Below, one piece after another: positions 15,521-16,762 of a stretch of 16,762 bases of DNA. This DNA comes from an uncultured Lachnospiraceae bacterium. Lineage in GTDB: Bacteria > Bacillota > Clostridia > Lachnospirales > Lachnospiraceae. Position 1 is the stretch's first letter; each line of letters begins with the position of its first letter. The DNA is taken from assembly GCA_910577445.1 (NCBI GenBank), contig CAJTMZ010000024.1, positions 1-16,762 on the forward strand, in the 5' to 3' direction. The position numbers were made by a program, and so were the translations under genes. The notes beneath the pieces were generated by a model, which saw only the letters and a list, made by a program, of their open reading frames with translations, did no database searches and was not told the origin of the DNA.

Positions 15521-15564
15521 AGGGGATAATGTGGCTGAAATCACATTGTCCCCTTGTTTGTTGT
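15521..15564 (+). terminator. terminator-like hairpin after the oxidoreductase gene
   Basis: Bases 15521-15533 pair with 15542-15554 as a 13-bp stem with one G-U wobble and an eight-base loop. The sequence after it (TGTTTGTTGT) is T-rich but interrupted. It lies 21 bases after the stop codon, so it may end or weaken transcription into the iron-transport genes. Confidence 0.6.
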
Positions 15565-15593
15565 ACGGGCAATGAGACGGAAAGGAAAAACCT

Positions 15594-16562
15594 GTGAAAA
15601 TACGGACTTGTTTGAAAACAGCCTGTTTTGCCGCTCTGGGCGCGATGCTGCTTCTGACAGCCTGCGGAGGGGCGCCGGCGCCGGGCTATCCTGCGGGAAC
15701 AGGGGAAAAAAGTTCGGCGGTGACATTCACCGACGACCTGGGACGGACAGTGACGGTGGACAGGCCAAAGAGGGTGGCCTGTCTGATTGCCAGCTTTGCG
15801 GATATCTGGCATCTTGCTGGAGGAGCGGAGCAGATTGTGGCTGCCACAGGCGCCACATGGACTTATTTTGATTTGCCTCTGGGGGAGGACGTCGTCAACC
15901 TGGGGGCAACAAAGGAACTGAATCTGGAAGAGCTGATTGCCTGCAATCCGGATTTTATTCTGGCAAGCTGCGGCACGGACAGGAACAGGGAGCTGGAATC
16001 CACCTTTGAAAAGATGGGGCTTAATGCGGCATACTTTCAGGTCGATTCTTTTGAAGACTATCTGCGGATGCTGAAGGTCTGCACAAAGATTACCGGATGT
16101 GATGAGAATTACGAAACCTATGGCAGTAATGTCAAAGCCCAGGTGGAGAAAGCGCTTTTGCGGGCGGACGGCTCCCGGCCTGAGGTTTTGTACATCCGTG
16201 CCACGGGAAGCAAGTGTAAGGTGAAGGGAAGCGAGGGAAGCGTGCTGGGAGAGATGCTGGCCAATCTGGACTGCGAAAATATCGCTGACAGGGAAAACAG
16301 TCTGTTAGAACAGCTCAGCATAGAGGCTATTTTGCAAAACGACCCAAACTATATCTTTGTGGTTCTGCAGAGCGCGGACCCGGCGGACGCGCAGAAGGTG
16401 CTGGAAGCCACGCTTTTAAAAAATCCGGCCTGGAATACGCTTACGGCGGTACGTGAGGGGAGATATTTCGTGATGGATTCCAATCTTTACAACTTAAAAC
16501 CAAACGGACGATGGGGGGAAGCTTATGCGAATCTGGCGGATATTCTCTACCCGGCGCGGTAA
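15594..16562 (+). CDS. iron-siderophore/cobalamin-type ABC transporter binding lipoprotein
   Basis: A 322-residue extracellular binding protein of the FecB/BtuF family (Peripla_BP_2 fold). Residues 1-23 are a lipoprotein signal peptide ending LLLTAC with lipid-anchored Cys24. The mature part opens with the family signature TFTDDLGRTVTVDRPKRVACL and continues with LGATKELNLEELIACNPDFILAS and a typical C-terminal NPAWNTLTAVREGRYFVMDSNL block. It would capture a ferric siderophore, heme or cobalamin; the sequence does not decide which. The start is GTG 15594 behind AAAGGAAA (15581-15588). Its end overlaps the FecCD-type permease gene by 38 bases, so the two are one operon. It sits after an Fe-S-rich enzyme, though a hairpin separates them. 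Confidence 0.9.
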   Translation: MKIRTCLKTACFAALGAMLLLTACGGAPAPGYPAGTGEKSSAVTFTDDLGRTVTVDRPKRVACLIASFADIWHLAGGAEQIVAATGATWTYFDLPLGEDVVNLGATKELNLEELIACNPDFILASCGTDRNRELESTFEKMGLNAAYFQVDSFEDYLRMLKVCTKITGCDENYETYGSNVKAQVEKALLRADGSRPEVLYIRATGSKCKVKGSEGSVLGEMLANLDCENIADRENSLLEQLSIEAILQNDPNYIFVVLQSADPADAQKVLEATLLKNPAWNTLTAVREGRYFVMDSNLYNLKPNGRWGEAYANLADILYPAR

Positions 16563-16762
16563 AAGTATTTTCTGGGCCCTGATGCTTTTTTGCGTTCTGG
16601 CAGCGGCGGCGCTTAGTCTGTGGACGGGTTCGGTAGCGCTTTCACCGGGACAGGTGCTTGCCGTGCTGACAGGGAGGGACGCTTCTTCAACCGCGGCCCG
16701 GATTATTTTTTACAGCCGGATGCCCCGCACCTTTGCCGCTCTTTTGGCGGGGGCCGCCCTGG
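16525..16762 (+). CDS. FecCD-family ABC transporter permease, partial (cut by window end)
   Basis: The first 79 codons of an integral membrane permease. After a basic N-terminus (MRIWRIFSTRRGKS) comes a hydrophobic segment at about 15-35, then ALSPGQVLAVLTG and the family hallmark SRMPRTFAALLAGAAL, equivalent to the R-x-PR-x-x-x-A-x-L-x-G signature of BtuC/FhuB-type permeases. ATG 16525 lies inside the end of the binding-protein gene, behind a G-rich site (16513-16519), giving a 38-base overlap and likely translational coupling. The full protein should be about 330 residues and a FecE/BtuD-type ATPase would be expected downstream. Confidence 0.88.
   Translation, partial: MRIWRIFSTRRGKSIFWALMLFCVLAAAALSLWTGSVALSPGQVLAVLTGRDASSTAARIIFYSRMPRTFAALLAGAAL

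Noticed and set aside
15554..15871. 105-codon + strand frame overlapping the start of the siderophore-type binding protein
   Set aside because: The other frame encodes a clear lipoprotein signal and Peripla_BP_2 domain; this one is a Gly/Arg-rich shadow and starts within the terminator-like hairpin.

Overview
The window looks like a low- to mid-GC Firmicute, most likely a gut-type Clostridia/Lachnospiraceae member. This is an inference from strong GGAGG-type ribosome binding sites, occasional GTG and TTG starts, Gram-positive lipoprotein signal peptides, a CUT1 sugar transporter with no ATPase of its own, and a strictly anaerobic flavour to the Fe-S enzyme. All genes lie on the + strand. No tRNA, rRNA, CRISPR array or insertion sequence was seen.

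Region 1 (about 1-10600) is a complete-looking sugar catabolism locus. A LacI-family regulator at the head is followed by a CUT1 ABC importer: a lipoprotein binding protein, a hairpin terminator/attenuator, then two permeases. Five metabolic genes follow with short gaps or overlaps: a type I phosphomannose-isomerase-like cupin protein, a FucU/RbsD sugar mutarotase, a cytosolic glycosidase-like protein of the DUF6259 type, an UlaE-type L-xylulose-5-phosphate 3-epimerase and a LyxK-type L-xylulose kinase. Near-identical palindromes with the core AAAAACGTTTTT lie just downstream of the lacI promoter (99-114) and just before the binding-protein gene (1234-1251), with a third copy of the core inside the kinase gene (9384-9395). 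The simplest reading is that an L-sugar glycoside is imported, cleaved inside the cell, and its sugar anomerised, isomerised to L-xylulose, phosphorylated and epimerised to L-ribulose 5-phosphate. The next expected enzyme, an AraD-type 4-epimerase, is not in the window.

Region 2 (about 10600-12940) is a 324-base intergenic stretch with a striking 28-bp stem hairpin and a separate promoter, then an unrecognised 400-residue protein, a GNAT acetyltransferase of the phosphinothricin/methionine-sulfoximine type, and a possible 49-residue ORF that overlaps a good promoter.

Region 3 (about 12940 to the end) is visibly richer in GC. It holds an 852-residue multidomain redox protein (CoA-disulfide-reductase-like flavoprotein + rhodanese + nitrite/sulfite-reductase-like Fe-S domain + two [4Fe-4S] clusters), a terminator-like hairpin, and the start of an iron-siderophore/cobalamin-type ABC importer (a lipoprotein binding protein and a FecCD-type permease cut by the window end).
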